A program made the position numbers and the translations under genes. Below, piece by piece: positions 16,937 through 25,359 of a stretch of 42,898 nucleotides of DNA. Location of the stretch: positions 1-42,898 of the forward strand of contig JAJDEA010000185.1 in assembly GCA_029260035.1 (NCBI GenBank). Direction: 5' to 3'. The stretch's first letter is position 1. Each line of letters opens with the position of its first letter. Origin of the DNA: Phycisphaerae bacterium (GTDB lineage: Bacteria; Planctomycetota; Phycisphaerae; UBA1845). The notes beneath the pieces are model-generated. The model was not told the origin of the DNA and ran no database searches. It saw only the letters and a list, made by a program, of their open reading frames with translations.

Positions 16937-19900
16937 TTGCAGACTGTGATAGGGCAATCAAATCTACTCGCAAGGCTGGAGTCAATGCGCCAATCGGTTC
17001 GGCGTCGGCTTGTCGCATACGGAGTGTGCGCGGTGTTTTCCGGCGGCGTCGCAGCATTTCTAGCCGTCGTGCTGCTCGACTATTTCTTGTGGCTTCCTGT
17101 CGCGCTGCGCATGGTTACCGCGTGTTTGTTCCTGCTTGGTTTTATAGGGGCAATTATGCACTGGATTGTGACGCCTCTGCGCACCAGCATCACATCAAGC
17201 CATGTCGCCGCCAAACTTGAATCCCATTTTGGACACTTGAACGATCGTTTGACGAGCACCGTTAGTTTCCTTTCTTCGGATTGCATGGGGTCTGATGAAA
17301 TGGTGCAGAAGGTCATCGAAAACACGGACGCCGCTGTCATCGATTTGCCACTGGAATCAGTTCTTGCGATGAAACCCATTGTCATTCGCGTTGCATCGCT
17401 TGTTTTGCTGATGTCGGTGATGGCTGCGATTGCGATCGCCTCTCCTAACTGGATGAGGACGGGCGTGTGTCGATACCTTTATCCGCTGGGTGAATTTGAA
17501 TGGCCGAGGCAAGTGGCCATCGAGCCGCTCACCGGGTCAAGAACCGTCCCAATCGGAGAGTCCGTCGAAGTGCGCATGGCTGTGCGTCGTGGACTGACAA
17601 GCGATCTTCGAGCCGTAGTGCGTTTGCGTGACGCGGGTGGTCACGAAACTGTGCAAGCCATGCAGCAGAGTGACGCGGGAGAGTTTTTTGCCACCGTCGA
17701 TGTTGTGACACGCGATCTGGAATACTGGTTTGAGGCGGGCGATGCCGATACGCGACGAAATGTCAGCTCTATCCGTGTGGTTCGCAGGCCAGCTGTAGTT
17801 GAGGTTCGCGCTACCGTTTCGCCGCCGTCTTATTCGTCTACACAGACGACACGAGTTCACGATTTGGCCGAGGGTTCGGTTCTTGTTCCGGTTGGCGGGA
17901 AAGTGAAATTCGATGTACGAACCAGCAAGCCTATTGACGTGGATGGCGAAGACGGTTCGCACTTGGAATTTGCGGGTGTTGGACCTTTGCCTTTGGTTGC
18001 CGTTTCGACAGATGCGGTGTTGTATTCTGCCGAGATCGACATCTCCAAAGACGCCGAATTCCGAGTTGTATTGCGCGATCAGCAAGGCCTGCAGAACGTC
18101 GGCGGCGCTACCTACATACTCAAAGCCGTCACGGACCAAGCGCCCAAAGCTGCGATCGTAGAGCCTGCATCTGGAATGGAAGTTACGCAGCGAGGCTCGG
18201 TCAATTTCCAGATGCGAATCCAGGACGACCATGGCCTGGAGGAGCTTGATTTGATCTGCGAGCGCAGGCAGACCGGCGACGTATTGACATTTTCGATGAA
18301 GGACTACATTCGTTTCACTGACGATGCCGACAAAGTTGTGGCGATTGCCGAATACGACATGGCGCTTGCTGAACTAGACCTGCCGCCCGGAGAATTACTC
18401 AGTTGTTCCGCTGTAGCAACAGACAACTGCCCGGCACACTTGAATGGCCCGAACGTAGGCCGATCCATTGCTGTACGTATTCGGGTATTGAGCGATCTTG
18501 AATTTGACACCCACGTGCGCGATGAATTGGCTATCCTGGAAGGGCGAATCCGTGAACTGTTGCTGGAGGAAGTCGATGTGCAAAGGCGAACGCAAGAGTC
18601 GCTCGACGCAGTGACAGAGTCGAAAGCTGTATCGCGGGACGTTCGCGGAAGTAGCACGTCTCTATCAAATCGACAGGCCAGACTCGTTCAGCGGGCGGGA
18701 GAAGTGAGCGGAGGATTTCAGCGTCTGTTCAATCGCCTCAGGGCAAATGCTGGCAATGCTAACGGATCGATCGAACCGGTCGAAGAACTGCGACGCATTT
18801 TCAAGAACGTCGCACGGGAGCATATGCCTTCGGCGAGTCTTTCCTTGACCAAAGCGGCGCAGAGCCGTGACCACTCCGAATTTGCGGCTGCATCCGAAAA
18901 CGCGATCGAGCATGAAGGTTTGGCGATTGCGGGTTTGCGTGAGATGTTGAAGGTGTTGGCGGGTTGGGGGAGCTTCCAGGGCTTGGTCGCCAAAACCCGC
19001 GATCTCCTGGATCGGCAAGAGGAATTGCGCATTCGTACGGCGAGCGTCGGCCAAGAGATGCTCGGAAAGACGGTCGAGAATCTGACGGACAATGAGAAAC
19101 ATCTTCTCCAGCGAACACAGGCTCAGCAGGAGCAGCTTGCCAAGGATTTGGCTCGCCTGTTAAGTCATATGGGCGACCTTCAAGCCGAAGCCAGGAGTGG
19201 GAGAGACAAAGACAAGGCGTCAGCAGAAACGATCGATGCGGCACTTCGAGCGGCGCGGTCGCAACGAGCCACCATCCGACTGCGCGACGCAGCTGAAGCC
19301 ATTGGCCAAAACCGAACCGCCGCTGCACGCATTCACCAGAAAAGAGCGTCAGATGCGCTGCGAAAAATGGTACAGGCTTTGCGCAATCGGGACCAACGGG
19401 AACTCGAAAGGCTTTCCAAGAAAGTTCTGAAGCTCGAAGTGCAACTGGCAGAGCTTATCGAAGATCAACAATCGCTGCGTTTCGCAACACAGGAAGCCCA
19501 TTCCAATACCGCGTCTTCTGCTGATTTGACAACGGAGCAACGACGCCTTCGTAAGAACACGGAATTTCTCAGTCGAGATGTCGAGGAGCTGGAGCGAATG
19601 GAATCCGTTGCCATGCTGGTGCGTTCCGCTGGAAAGGCGATGCGAGACGCGGAATCTCAGCTTGATGTGGGAGGATTCAAAGCCGCGTTGATGGCACAAG
19701 ATCAGGCGATTGAGCGATTGCTCGATGCTCAGGCAAAACTCGATCAATTCGCAAAAGAAATGGACCGAAAGCTATTGCAAAAGCATCTTGCTGACATTCG
19801 CGAGAGTCTGCAATCGATTCTGGCGGGTCAGAAAGTGGTTAATGAACAACTCGGCGAGCTTCAGAAAGCCGTCAACGATCGGGGTCGGGTTGGGCGTGCG

Positions 19901-20428
19901 GAAGCGCGGATATCGACGAAGCTCTCGCGAAAGCAGGCGGATGTTCGCGAGACGCTGAGTGAATTATTGCCGGACCTGGAAAAAGTGGTTGTTTACCAAT
20001 GGGCGCTGAATCGCGTTGATGTTTGGATGGAAACGAGCCAGCAATGGCTCCTGGCACGAAAAATCGATGAAGAACTGGTGTCAACTACGGATCGAATTGT
20101 GCATGAAATCGAGATGCTGGTAGCGGCGATCGAAGAGACGCAAGACTTGCCATTTGACGAGAAATTTGCAGAAGCCGAACAATCAGGCGGTGGAACGGGC
20201 AGTGGATCACAATCAGGTCAAAAGCCGATTCCAACGGTGGCTGAGTTGTTCGTGCTCCGTTCCATGCAGGTTGATATCAATGGTCGAACGAGCACGTTGC
20301 ACAAGGAACTTGACCTGGACGAAGCGACGGAGCAGGAGCTTCACCAGTTGAAGGCGCTGAGTGAGGATCAAAACCAGGTTCGCCAACTAACGCAGAAAAT
20401 CACTGCGCGGGCAAGGGGGAATCGATGA
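16937..20428 (+). CDS. Giant membrane-anchored coiled-coil protein (DUF4175-like)
   Basis: About 1163 residues. The N-terminus has two close membrane helices (VAAFLAVVLLDYFLWLPVAL; MVTACLFLLGFIGAIMHWIV) and a third around 150. A beta-rich periplasmic-looking region follows, then from about 525 to the end long Arg/Glu/Gln-rich helices with heptad-like spacing. It resembles the DUF4175-type proteins of MoxR/vWA operons. GAGG at 16925-16928 is eight bases before TTG 16937 and five before TTG 16934; ATG 16985 is a later alternative. It may be a scaffold between membrane and cytoplasmic or periplasmic partners. No enzymatic motif was found. The stop overlaps the next start as ATGA. Confidence 0.8.
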   Translation: MQTVIGQSNLLARLESMRQSVRRRLVAYGVCAVFSGGVAAFLAVVLLDYFLWLPVALRMVTACLFLLGFIGAIMHWIVTPLRTSITSSHVAAKLESHFGHLNDRLTSTVSFLSSDCMGSDEMVQKVIENTDAAVIDLPLESVLAMKPIVIRVASLVLLMSVMAAIAIASPNWMRTGVCRYLYPLGEFEWPRQVAIEPLTGSRTVPIGESVEVRMAVRRGLTSDLRAVVRLRDAGGHETVQAMQQSDAGEFFATVDVVTRDLEYWFEAGDADTRRNVSSIRVVRRPAVVEVRATVSPPSYSSTQTTRVHDLAEGSVLVPVGGKVKFDVRTSKPIDVDGEDGSHLEFAGVGPLPLVAVSTDAVLYSAEIDISKDAEFRVVLRDQQGLQNVGGATYILKAVTDQAPKAAIVEPASGMEVTQRGSVNFQMRIQDDHGLEELDLICERRQTGDVLTFSMKDYIRFTDDADKVVAIAEYDMALAELDLPPGELLSCSAVATDNCPAHLNGPNVGRSIAVRIRVLSDLEFDTHVRDELAILEGRIRELLLEEVDVQRRTQESLDAVTESKAVSRDVRGSSTSLSNRQARLVQRAGEVSGGFQRLFNRLRANAGNANGSIEPVEELRRIFKNVAREHMPSASLSLTKAAQSRDHSEFAAASENAIEHEGLAIAGLREMLKVLAGWGSFQGLVAKTRDLLDRQEELRIRTASVGQEMLGKTVENLTDNEKHLLQRTQAQQEQLAKDLARLLSHMGDLQAEARSGRDKDKASAETIDAALRAARSQRATIRLRDAAEAIGQNRTAAARIHQKRASDALRKMVQALRNRDQRELERLSKKVLKLEVQLAELIEDQQSLRFATQEAHSNTASSADLTTEQRRLRKNTEFLSRDVEELERMESVAMLVRSAGKAMRDAESQLDVGGFKAALMAQDQAIERLLDAQAKLDQFAKEMDRKLLQKHLADIRESLQSILAGQKVVNEQLGELQKAVNDRGRVGRAEARISTKLSRKQADVRETLSELLPDLEKVVVYQWALNRVDVWMETSQQWLLARKIDEELVSTTDRIVHEIEMLVAAIEETQDLPFDEKFAEAEQSGGGTGSGSQSGQKPIPTVAELFVLRSMQVDINGRTSTLHKELDLDEATEQELHQLKALSEDQNQVRQLTQKITARARGNR

Positions 20429-21069
20429 ATGTAGTGGTATCCAAAAGAGTGAATCCCATGATGAGCATTCTTCTGGTTTTCAGTCCAATCATGTTGAGTT
20501 CAGGGGCATGGGCACAAAGCGATGGCCAAGAGCAAGATGCTGACAGGGCGAGCAGCAAACGATTGGGTAAGAAGCTAATCAAGGAATCAACTGAAAACTC
20601 CAGCGCCGACATTATGACGACAATTCTGGAAATGATGCGCGAGTCAAGTCGACGTATCGAACTCCGCTTTGACGTTGGCGAAGATACGCAAGCGGTGCAA
20701 CAGCGTATCCTACACGATCTGGATGAAGCGATAAAACAAGCAGCATCTCGTTTGCGACCGAAAAAAAATGATCAGAAGCCCCAACAAGGCGATGAACGAA
20801 AAAGACCCAAAAACAATCCGAAACAGTCTGGTAAGGTCGGACAGTCAGATTCTGAAGGCAAAGATAATCAGGGAGAGGCGACGCCTTCATCCGGCAAGGC
20901 CAACGCAGAAGGAGCAACGGGCGGACGATTGAACGATTCTCGGCAAGGCTGGGGCAATCTGCCGCAACGAGAACGAGATGAGATTCGGCAAGGCGCTGAA
21001 GAAACCTATCTCAAGCGGTACCGTGAGTGGATCGAGGAATACTACCGAGCGCTACAAGATGCACCGTAA
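20425..21069 (+). CDS. Small secreted charged protein of the MoxR/vWA operon
   Basis: The 214-residue protein begins with an ATG overlapping the previous stop (ATGA), preceded by AAGGGGG. A signal peptide is evident, with likely cleavage after GAWA near residue 30. The mature part has an amphipathic helical segment (IMTTILEMMRESSRRIELRF) and a low-complexity Lys/Gln/Gly/Ser linker (about 110-165). A conserved-looking C-terminus follows (LPQRERDEIRQGAEETYLKRY). I do not recognise a family name. Tight coupling to the giant coiled-coil gene suggests a partner of that complex in the periplasm. Confidence 0.8.
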   Translation: MNVVVSKRVNPMMSILLVFSPIMLSSGAWAQSDGQEQDADRASSKRLGKKLIKESTENSSADIMTTILEMMRESSRRIELRFDVGEDTQAVQQRILHDLDEAIKQAASRLRPKKNDQKPQQGDERKRPKNNPKQSGKVGQSDSEGKDNQGEATPSSGKANAEGATGGRLNDSRQGWGNLPQRERDEIRQGAEETYLKRYREWIEEYYRALQDAP

Positions 21070-21082
21070 GGATAAATCGTAT

Positions 21083-22126
21083 ATGTCGAAACGTCGGCAC
21101 CAATATTCGACTATCGTAGCCATCACGGGTACGTGCGCTTTCGCGTTCACCAGCAGCGCCCGCGCGATGGACAAGCCCAAGTCGGCAGCGCCCGCCCCCT
21201 CGGAGATTACTCCCACGCAGCAGGTGGCTGTCCAGAAAGGCCTGCGCTGGCTCGCCGAAAACCAGGCGCCCGATGGGTCGTATGGTAGTTTGTCCCATTA
21301 CGGCCCTCACGTCGGAATTACCGGCTTGGCGGGGTTGGCGTTTCTGGGGGATGGGCATACGCCGGGGCGGGGAAAATACGGCAAGAACGTGGCACGTTGC
21401 CTGGATTTTGTTCTTGCTCATAGTGGAGAAAGTGGCTTGCTAGCCGCTGAGACGTCTCATGGTCCGATGTATGGGCATGGTTTCGCGACGCTTTTCCTGG
21501 CTGAGGTGTATGGCATGACCAATCGGCCTGAGCTTCGTGAAATGCTGCGCAAAGCAGTTCGGCTGATTGCGAACACCCAAAACGATGATGGAGGCTGGAG
21601 ATATCAACCGGTTCGTGCCGACGCTGATTTGTCGGTTACCGTATGCCAGATTATGGCACTTCGCGCCGCCCGCAACACGGGCATCTATGTAGACAAAGCC
21701 ATTGTCGATCAGGCCATTGAATATGTATTGAACAGTCAGAACCCGGATGGCGGCTTTCGGTATATGCTCAGTTCGGGCGGGTCCGCGTTTGCACGGTCGG
21801 CTGCGGGCGTGGCGGCGATGCAATATGCAGGAGTTTACGGTGGAGATTCCGTCGAACGAGGCTTAGAATATGTCAGCAGTTTTGCGCCTCCGAGAGAGCG
21901 AACCGTAGGCCATTTTTTCTATGGCCATTATTATGCCGCTCAAGCCATGTTCCTGGCAGGTGATGAATATTGGATTGTTTGGTGGCCCGCGATTCGGGAT
22001 GAGCTGTTGACGAAACAGTCGCCGGAAGGGCTTTGGCGTGGGCAGGCAGGCCCGGAATATGGGACGGCTATGGCACTCATTATTCTTCAGATGCCCAATC
22101 GGTTATTGCCGATCTTTCAAAAGTGA
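21083..22126 (+). CDS. Secreted prenyltransferase/squalene-oxidase repeat protein
   Basis: Start at ATG 21083, chosen because AAGGA lies ten bases upstream and a good signal peptide follows (SKRRHQYSTIVAITGTCAFA, ending SSARA). The 347-residue protein consists of alpha/alpha-barrel repeats of the terpene-cyclase/prenyltransferase type: KGLRWLAENQAPDGSYG, LIANTQNDDGGWRYQP, YVLNSQNPDGGFRYM, LLTKQSPEGLWRG. The DxDD motif of squalene-hopene cyclases is absent, so cyclase activity is unlikely. Such exported repeat proteins are common in planctomycetes next to MoxR/vWA operons; a binding or scaffold role is inferred. Confidence 0.85.
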   Translation: MSKRRHQYSTIVAITGTCAFAFTSSARAMDKPKSAAPAPSEITPTQQVAVQKGLRWLAENQAPDGSYGSLSHYGPHVGITGLAGLAFLGDGHTPGRGKYGKNVARCLDFVLAHSGESGLLAAETSHGPMYGHGFATLFLAEVYGMTNRPELREMLRKAVRLIANTQNDDGGWRYQPVRADADLSVTVCQIMALRAARNTGIYVDKAIVDQAIEYVLNSQNPDGGFRYMLSSGGSAFARSAAGVAAMQYAGVYGGDSVERGLEYVSSFAPPRERTVGHFFYGHYYAAQAMFLAGDEYWIVWWPAIRDELLTKQSPEGLWRGQAGPEYGTAMALIILQMPNRLLPIFQK

Positions 22127-22131
22127 TCCTC

Positions 22132-23331
22132 ATGCGAAGAGTAAGTGCAAAACAGTGTTTGATATTAACTGCCACCCTTTTGGCTGCGGGAACAGTTCGC
22201 GCGGACATGGCTGTCGCTGTAAAAACCGTTGACGAAATAAACGTCGTTGGACGACTTGTATCGCTGTCATTGAAAGCAGGGCTGACGATTCGATTGCCAA
22301 AGGGAGAGAGTCAAAAGATTGGCATCGATGATCTGGTTCGCGTATTGCCCTCCGTTACAGCTGCCAAGCCTCGACGCGCGCAAACGACACTATTTCTATC
22401 GAATGGGGACTTTCTCTTAGGCAAACTGCAAGGAAAGGCTGACGACGCAATTTCTTTGGAAACGGATGATTTGGGCGTCATCGAAGCGCCGCTCGATTCT
22501 CTCTATCATCTCATCGTCGCCAAGCCGAAGTCTGCTCAGTATCGACAGGCCAAAGCCTGGATCAGTGGTCGCAAGCAAGCGGACGAAGATTCGATCCTCC
22601 TGAGAAACGGCGATGGATTGCAAGGCTTCGTTACTTCGATCGGAACCGATGGCGTCTTGCTTGAAACATCTGATGGCGAATTCACGATTCAGTTGGAACA
22701 AGTCCTGGCTGTTCGGTTTGCCACGAGCCCGCCCCGCCCTACTCCGAAACGATTAGCTGTCGTCACCCTACGGCGAAGTGGACGTATTTCGGCGGATGAG
22801 CTCGACTGGTCTGCAGACGAAGTGTCGATTCGCAATCCGCTGGGGCTTTCAGTTCGCTGCAAAGCGGATGATGTTGTTCGCGTGGATTTGCAGGGCGGCA
22901 GGTGGGAATGGCTTGGTTCGCACGAGCCGATCAGCTTTGAACATACACCCATGCTGTCGAAAAACTGGCACTATCAGAACAATCGCAATGTGTTGGGCGG
23001 GCCATTGGTCGTGGCGGGCGAACGATTTGACTATGGAATCGGCGTCCACAGCCGATGCACATTGACGTACGACTTGAGAGGAGCATACCAGACCTTTGTT
23101 ACATCCTTTGGCTTGGATGACGACAGCGGTGATTATGCCAATGTTGCGGCACATATTTTGATCGACGGCAAACGCCGCCTGCGCGAGCCGCACGTTACGC
23201 CGGGTACGCTGTTCGGCCCGTTTCGCCTCGACGTAAACCACGCCAAACGAATCGAGTTGATTGTCGATTTCGGCGACAACGGCGATCTGCAAGACCGCTT
23301 CAACTGGATCGAACCAGCAGTTGTGAGGTAA
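22132..23331 (+). CDS. Secreted protein with C-terminal NPCBM carbohydrate-binding-like domain
   Basis: The 399-residue protein starts at ATG 22132, five bases after the previous stop, with a signal peptide (LILTATLLAAGTVRA). Residues about 30-245 contain repeated short beta segments of the kind LFLSNGDFLLGKLQGKADDAISLE and ILLRNGDGLQGFVTSIGTDGVLLE, suggesting a repeated small beta-barrel. Residues about 260-399 match the NPCBM module: VVAGERFDYGIGVHSR, FVTSFGLDDDSGDYANVA, ELIVDFGDNGDLQDRFNW. It probably binds glycan outside the cytoplasm. It closes the operon; no Shine-Dalgarno is seen, so translational coupling is likely. Confidence 0.87.
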   Translation: MRRVSAKQCLILTATLLAAGTVRADMAVAVKTVDEINVVGRLVSLSLKAGLTIRLPKGESQKIGIDDLVRVLPSVTAAKPRRAQTTLFLSNGDFLLGKLQGKADDAISLETDDLGVIEAPLDSLYHLIVAKPKSAQYRQAKAWISGRKQADEDSILLRNGDGLQGFVTSIGTDGVLLETSDGEFTIQLEQVLAVRFATSPPRPTPKRLAVVTLRRSGRISADELDWSADEVSIRNPLGLSVRCKADDVVRVDLQGGRWEWLGSHEPISFEHTPMLSKNWHYQNNRNVLGGPLVVAGERFDYGIGVHSRCTLTYDLRGAYQTFVTSFGLDDDSGDYANVAAHILIDGKRRLREPHVTPGTLFGPFRLDVNHAKRIELIVDFGDNGDLQDRFNWIEPAVVR

Positions 23332-23370
23332 CCGTGGCAGTGAAAACTCACACCTGACAATGGCCCACTC

Positions 23371-23399
23371 GTGACACCCTGCGCAATATCCTGTACATT
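23371..23399 (+). promoter_or_regulatory. Candidate sigma-70 promoter giving a leaderless HD-gene transcript
   Basis: GTGACA (23371-23376; 5 of 6 to TTGACA), a 17-base spacer and TACATT (23394-23399; 4 of 6 to TATAAT). The ATG of the next gene is only six bases beyond the -10, so transcription would start at or next to the start codon. No ribosome-binding site lies before that ATG, in agreement. Confidence 0.5.
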
Positions 23400-23405
23400 G
23401 CTCGC

Positions 23406-24818
23406 ATGTCAATCAAGTCTCAGAAGATCTTCCGCGATCCGGTGCATGATTTGATCATCTTGGATCCAGGCGAGGAATTTATCCTCAACTTGATCAATAC
23501 CAAGGAATTTCAACGCCTGCGGCGGATCAAACAATTAGGTCTATGTCACTACGTCTACCCCGGCGCGGAACATTCACGCTTTACGCATTCCCTCGGCGTC
23601 TTCAATTTCGCCAAACGGATGATCGAAAAACTAAGCGCGCGTGCAGAGAAAAAAATCGAGAGGTTGTTTAACGACAAAGTGAACATTATCAAGGCTGCAT
23701 CACTTCTGCACGATCTTGGGCATGGCCCTTTCTCGCATGTTTTTGAAGGCGTTTTTGAGGAAGACAAGAAGAGTCACGAATACTGGACTTGTAAGATCAT
23801 TCTGGACGAGAGCACGGAAGTGAATCGGTGCTTGATAAATGAAAGAATAAATCCGGAAGAAGTGGCTGCTCTGGTGTCGGATGAAGCGCACTGGTACTTT
23901 GAAATTGTTAAACAGCCTCAGGATCCTTTTGTTTCCGATATTGTCAGCAGCCAGCTTGATGCAGATCGAATGGACTATCTCTTGCGTGACAGTCTTATGA
24001 CAGGTTCCCGATTTGGGCATTATGACTCCGAGTGGATTTTGAATGCACTAACTATCGCGGAAGTCGAGGATGAAGGAGTGAAGCTGTTTAGGTTGTGTCT
24101 TGATGCCAGCAAAGGCACTGGTGCGATTGAGGGTTTGCTGCTCGCCCGAAAATGGATGACTCGCTATGTCTATGGCCATCGTGCCAACAGGGCATATGAG
24201 GCGGAAATGATCTGTACGATGCGTCTCGCCCTTGCGTGTTGGATGGAACATCCTCAAGAATTGGAAGAACAAATTCCTGTTGTTGTTCTTGCTCTGTTGA
24301 AGGAGAACGGACAACCCGACCTCAAGACCTACTTAAAGCTCGATGATGCAGTGATTTGGTGGACGATCAGGCAATTGGCTGTTGCGTTTGGAGATGGCGA
24401 TCCTGAGATATTGCAGTCACTGTCGCGCTATGCGTTGGGCCTGGTGCGCCGAAAAAAACCTTGGCTGTGCCTGGAAATTGACAAAAATCAGCTGAAATGG
24501 CTTGATGACGAACTTAAGAGGACATACCAAGAGCGCCCCTTGTTCCGGTACGCGTGCTATCTGGATTCACTCGACGTATTGCCCTACAAAAACATTGAAT
24601 ACAAGGTGCCGGGAGGATCAGGCGGCGCTGAAACACGATTTTCTTGTGAGATTCACATGGTCGATAAGGATGGGACGGTTTCGCGGTTAAGTAAGCAAAA
24701 AGCGATTGAGCCTTTCCTGGACGCGTTGACTCAAAAACAGTCTACAGCACGACTCTTTTACGATCCGGAAATAGAAGAAGAAATTACTGGACTTATGCGA
24801 AAGTTTGGTGTATGTTAG
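23406..24818 (+). CDS. HD-domain phosphohydrolase (COG1078/YwfO type, probable dNTPase)
   Basis: The 470-residue protein has the HD metal site in order: His61 in RFTHSLGVF, His102-Asp103 in SLLHDLGHGPFSH, and Asp185 in SSQLDADRMDYLLRDS. FRDPVHDLIIL at the start and the length match the COG1078 family, which includes Bacillus YwfO and the Enterococcus dNTP triphosphohydrolase EF1143. It probably hydrolyses dNTPs to deoxynucleoside and triphosphate, perhaps allosterically controlled. It is followed after 16 bases by a YwgA-like gene, the neighbour also found in Bacillus. The start appears leaderless. Confidence 0.9.
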   Translation: MSIKSQKIFRDPVHDLIILDPGEEFILNLINTKEFQRLRRIKQLGLCHYVYPGAEHSRFTHSLGVFNFAKRMIEKLSARAEKKIERLFNDKVNIIKAASLLHDLGHGPFSHVFEGVFEEDKKSHEYWTCKIILDESTEVNRCLINERINPEEVAALVSDEAHWYFEIVKQPQDPFVSDIVSSQLDADRMDYLLRDSLMTGSRFGHYDSEWILNALTIAEVEDEGVKLFRLCLDASKGTGAIEGLLLARKWMTRYVYGHRANRAYEAEMICTMRLALACWMEHPQELEEQIPVVVLALLKENGQPDLKTYLKLDDAVIWWTIRQLAVAFGDGDPEILQSLSRYALGLVRRKKPWLCLEIDKNQLKWLDDELKRTYQERPLFRYACYLDSLDVLPYKNIEYKVPGGSGGAETRFSCEIHMVDKDGTVSRLSKQKAIEPFLDALTQKQSTARLFYDPEIEEEITGLMRKFGVC

Positions 24819-24834
24819 GTAATGGAGGTGGGTC

Positions 24835-25350
24835 ATGAGTCTTGACGGCGCGTTGGAAATCGCACGGCTGGTGCGCGAGCTTGAGGAAATTAACGGCCGA
24901 AAGCGTCTTCAGAAGATCGTGCATCTTCTAGCCGCGAATGGGCATACAGAGTTTCCCCACAGGTTTATTCTCTACTATTACGGCCCTTTTTCGAGGGCTG
25001 TGGCGACCGACCTCGACTTTGTGTGTGATGTGAAAGTTGTTAACGAAGAACTGAAGGGCGAAAAATACGTCTACACACTTGGGGTAGATGATGCAGGGAG
25101 CTGGCGCCTTGATGATGTAACAGGAGCAGAAGAGTTGCCCGCTTGGACTGAGTTTGCAAAGGCACTCAACGAAGAAGATACGCCATTCCTGGAGGCGCTA
25201 TCGACGTTGGTCTATTTGAAAGAAGCAGGTTATAAGGACAAAGAACTCAAGGATGAGTTTGACCGCGTGAAGCCTCATTTGAAAAAGCAATTCGATGACG
25301 CTTCCGAGTACGCCAACAAGCGTAAGCTTCCCAAGAAGGTCGCTAAGTAG
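24835..25350 (+). CDS. YwgA-like protein paired with the HD phosphohydrolase
   Basis: The 171-residue protein has GGAGGTG six bases before the ATG. The segment KRLQKIVHLLAANGHTEFPHRFILYYYGPFSRAVATDLDFV resembles YwgA and, more distantly, the Panacea/SocA (DUF4065) group: RLQKIVYLL, then YYYGPFS. The rest is helical and Lys/Glu-rich, ending in KKLPKKVAK-like basic residues. In Bacillus subtilis ywgA adjoins ywfO, so the conserved pairing suggests a regulatory or binding partner of the HD enzyme. Panacea proteins often act as antitoxins or adaptors; applying that here is inference. The stop is nine bases from the convergent BNR gene's end. Confidence 0.72.
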   Translation: MSLDGALEIARLVRELEEINGRKRLQKIVHLLAANGHTEFPHRFILYYYGPFSRAVATDLDFVCDVKVVNEELKGEKYVYTLGVDDAGSWRLDDVTGAEELPAWTEFAKALNEEDTPFLEALSTLVYLKEAGYKDKELKDEFDRVKPHLKKQFDDASEYANKRKLPKKVAK

Positions 25351-25359
25351 CCCGCAGCC

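Noticed and set aside
21083..22126. Squalene-hopene cyclase
   Set aside because: Repeat fold is present but the DxDD catalytic motif is missing and the protein is exported and short.
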